A stretch of DNA of 64,000 bases from positions 2,372,001-2,436,000 of the forward strand of contig NZ_AP023257.1 of NCBI RefSeq assembly GCF_016756595.1. Reading direction: 5' to 3'. This stretch comes from Mesorhizobium sp. L-2-11 (GTDB taxonomy: Bacteria; Pseudomonadota; Alphaproteobacteria; Rhizobiales; Rhizobiaceae). This document shows positions 63,145 through 64,000 of the stretch, piece by piece (the stretch's first letter is position 1; the number at the start of each line of letters is the position of its first letter). The position numbers were made by a program, and so were the translations under genes. A model generated the notes under the pieces. The model was not told the origin of the DNA. It worked only from the letters and a program-made list of their open reading frames with translations, and did not search any database.

Positions 63145-63696
63145 ATGGCGACGCTACATACGCCGCGCTGGGCATGGGTTTTGACCGGTTCCGGTCATTT
63201 TTTTACCGAGAGTTTTGCACTCATCCACCAGATCGAGCATTGCGATGTCTTCGTGTCGAAAGCCGCCAACGAAGTGCTGCGCATGTACAAGCTCAAGCTC
63301 GATTTTCCGGAGACGACGCGCGTGCTGCACGACAAGACGGCGAGCGCGATCCCGGTCGGCGAATTCTATCACGGTGTCTATCATACCGTGGTGGTGGCGC
63401 CGGCCAGCTCCAACACGGTCGCCAAATGCGTGCACGGCATTTCCGACACGCTCGCCACCAACGTCTTTGCCCAGGCCGGAAAATGCCGGGTGCCGGCCAT
63501 CGTCTTTGCCTGCGACACCGCGCCGGAACTCGAAACCATGGCGCCGCATGGGCTGGTCAAGGTCTATCCGCGCAGCATCGACCTGGAGAACACCAACCAG
63601 CTGAAGAGTTTTGAGCGAACCCAGGTGGTCGAGTCGCTTGTCGATCTCGAAGCCTCGGTCAGGCGGCGCCACGCCGAACTCGCAAGCCATGGCTGA
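63145..63696 (+). CDS. Flavoprotein, dihydromethanopterin-reductase-like (DmrB type)
   Basis: 183 aa, a Dfp/UbiX-like flavoprotein. It shows WVLTGSGHFFTESFALI, VFVSKAANEVLRMY, HTVVVAPASSNTVAKCVHGISDTLATNVFAQAGKCRVPAIVFACDT. This family occurs in tetrahydromethanopterin gene clusters of methylotrophs, where DmrB/AfpA-type enzymes reduce dihydromethanopterin with FMN. It starts 3 nt after the fusion gene and overlaps the next gene by 8 nt. Confidence 0.82.
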   Translation: MATLHTPRWAWVLTGSGHFFTESFALIHQIEHCDVFVSKAANEVLRMYKLKLDFPETTRVLHDKTASAIPVGEFYHGVYHTVVVAPASSNTVAKCVHGISDTLATNVFAQAGKCRVPAIVFACDTAPELETMAPHGLVKVYPRSIDLENTNQLKSFERTQVVESLVDLEASVRRRHAELASHG

Positions 63697-64000
63697 GCGG
63701 CTGGTCTTTCTCACCGGCCATCTGGCCAAGGTTCGGCTGGAGAGGCTGCTGGCCGGACTGGGCGAAACCGAATTTGCCTGGGAGATCATCGACATCGGCG
63801 TCAAGGTCGCGGCGCTGATGAGCGAAGATATCATCAAGCGGCGGCTCAGCCTGACAGGCGCCGTCGACCGCGTCATCCTGCCCGGCCGCTATCGCGGCGA
63901 CATCGAGCATCTGTCGAACCATTTCGGCGTGCCCTTCGTGCGCGGGCCCGACGAGATCGCCGATCTGCCGGCCTTTCTCGGCCGGGCGGGCGAGCCGCCC
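63689..64000 (+). CDS. DUF6513 / dihydropteroate-synthase-related protein (3' end outside window)
   Basis: The first 104 codons read MAERLVFLTGHLAKVRLERLLAGLGETEFAWEIIDIGVKVAALMSEDIIKRRL and RVILPGRYRGDIEHLSNHFGVPFVRGPDEIADLPAFLG. This is the N-terminal domain placed before a pterin-binding TIM barrel in H4MPT cluster proteins of methylotrophs. The barrel itself would lie beyond the window. Overlaps the flavoprotein gene by 8 nt, showing one operon. Confidence 0.78.
   Translation, partial: MAERLVFLTGHLAKVRLERLLAGLGETEFAWEIIDIGVKVAALMSEDIIKRRLSLTGAVDRVILPGRYRGDIEHLSNHFGVPFVRGPDEIADLPAFLGRAGEPP

Overview
The window looks like a chromosomal segment of a high-GC alphaproteobacterium of the Hyphomicrobiales, most like Mesorhizobium or a relative. 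The signs are red-type (form I) RuBisCO in a cbbFPTALSX operon with divergent cbbR, a lanthanide-type XoxF methanol dehydrogenase with a complete pqqABCDE operon, tetrahydromethanopterin/methanofuran-type cofactor genes, TRAP and Bug-type transporters, and rhizobial-style palindromic repeats. No rRNA, tRNA or CRISPR array was seen.

Layout. (1) 1-7.9 kb: a quinate/shikimate catabolic locus: QuiC-like 3-dehydroshikimate dehydratase, TetR regulator, NAD-type shikimate dehydrogenase, TRAP transporter DctPQM, type II dehydroquinase and a BKACE/DUF849 enzyme. A shared palindromic operator lies at both promoters. (2) 7.9-10.8 kb: GntR/FCD regulator, a lone Bug-type binding protein and a tartrate/D-malate dehydrogenase, with a clear operator and promoter. 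(3) 11-13.7 kb: small accessory genes, including a GNAT gene with an apparent 1-nt frameshift. (4) 13.8-31 kb: folP, pqqEDCBA, then the xox locus (CxxxCW protein, XoxJ, XoxG, XoxF), a SoxYZ-like carrier, a quinoprotein-relay metallohydrolase, a nitrate/taurine-type ABC transporter and a small cysteine protein. A block of about 2.9 kb (24257-27178) bounded by 42-bp inverted repeats interrupts this locus. (5) 31.3-32.7 kb: an IS256-family insertion with an 8-bp target duplication, lying between two inverted copies of a palindromic repeat. (6) 33-44.6 kb: cytochrome c and the Calvin-cycle operon cbbFPTALSXE plus a redoxin and cbbZ, read leftwards from a promoter shared with cbbR. (7) 44.7-55.4 kb: a TetR/RND efflux region and a second TetR-FabF-like-SDR unit. 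Two long related inverted repeats mark the RND promoter and the second TetR promoter, with an IS481-type element between them. The FabF-like protein lacks the catalytic cysteine. (8) 55.6-61.1 kb: a PQQ/lanthanide-associated ABC cluster (binding protein, beta-propeller, acidic secreted protein, ATPase, permease, exported protein) resembling lut/ped lanthanide transport loci, with a second copy of the small cysteine protein next to it. (9) 61.3-64 kb: the start of a methanofuran/H4MPT cofactor operon, opening with a three-domain fusion (MfnB-like, FolB-like, amino-acid-kinase-like).

Together these suggest growth on methanol and perhaps formate/CO2. Periplasmic lanthanide-dependent methanol oxidation (XoxF with PQQ) would feed formaldehyde to H4MPT-linked oxidation, CO2 would be fixed by the cbb operon, and plant-derived quinate/shikimate would be a further carbon source.
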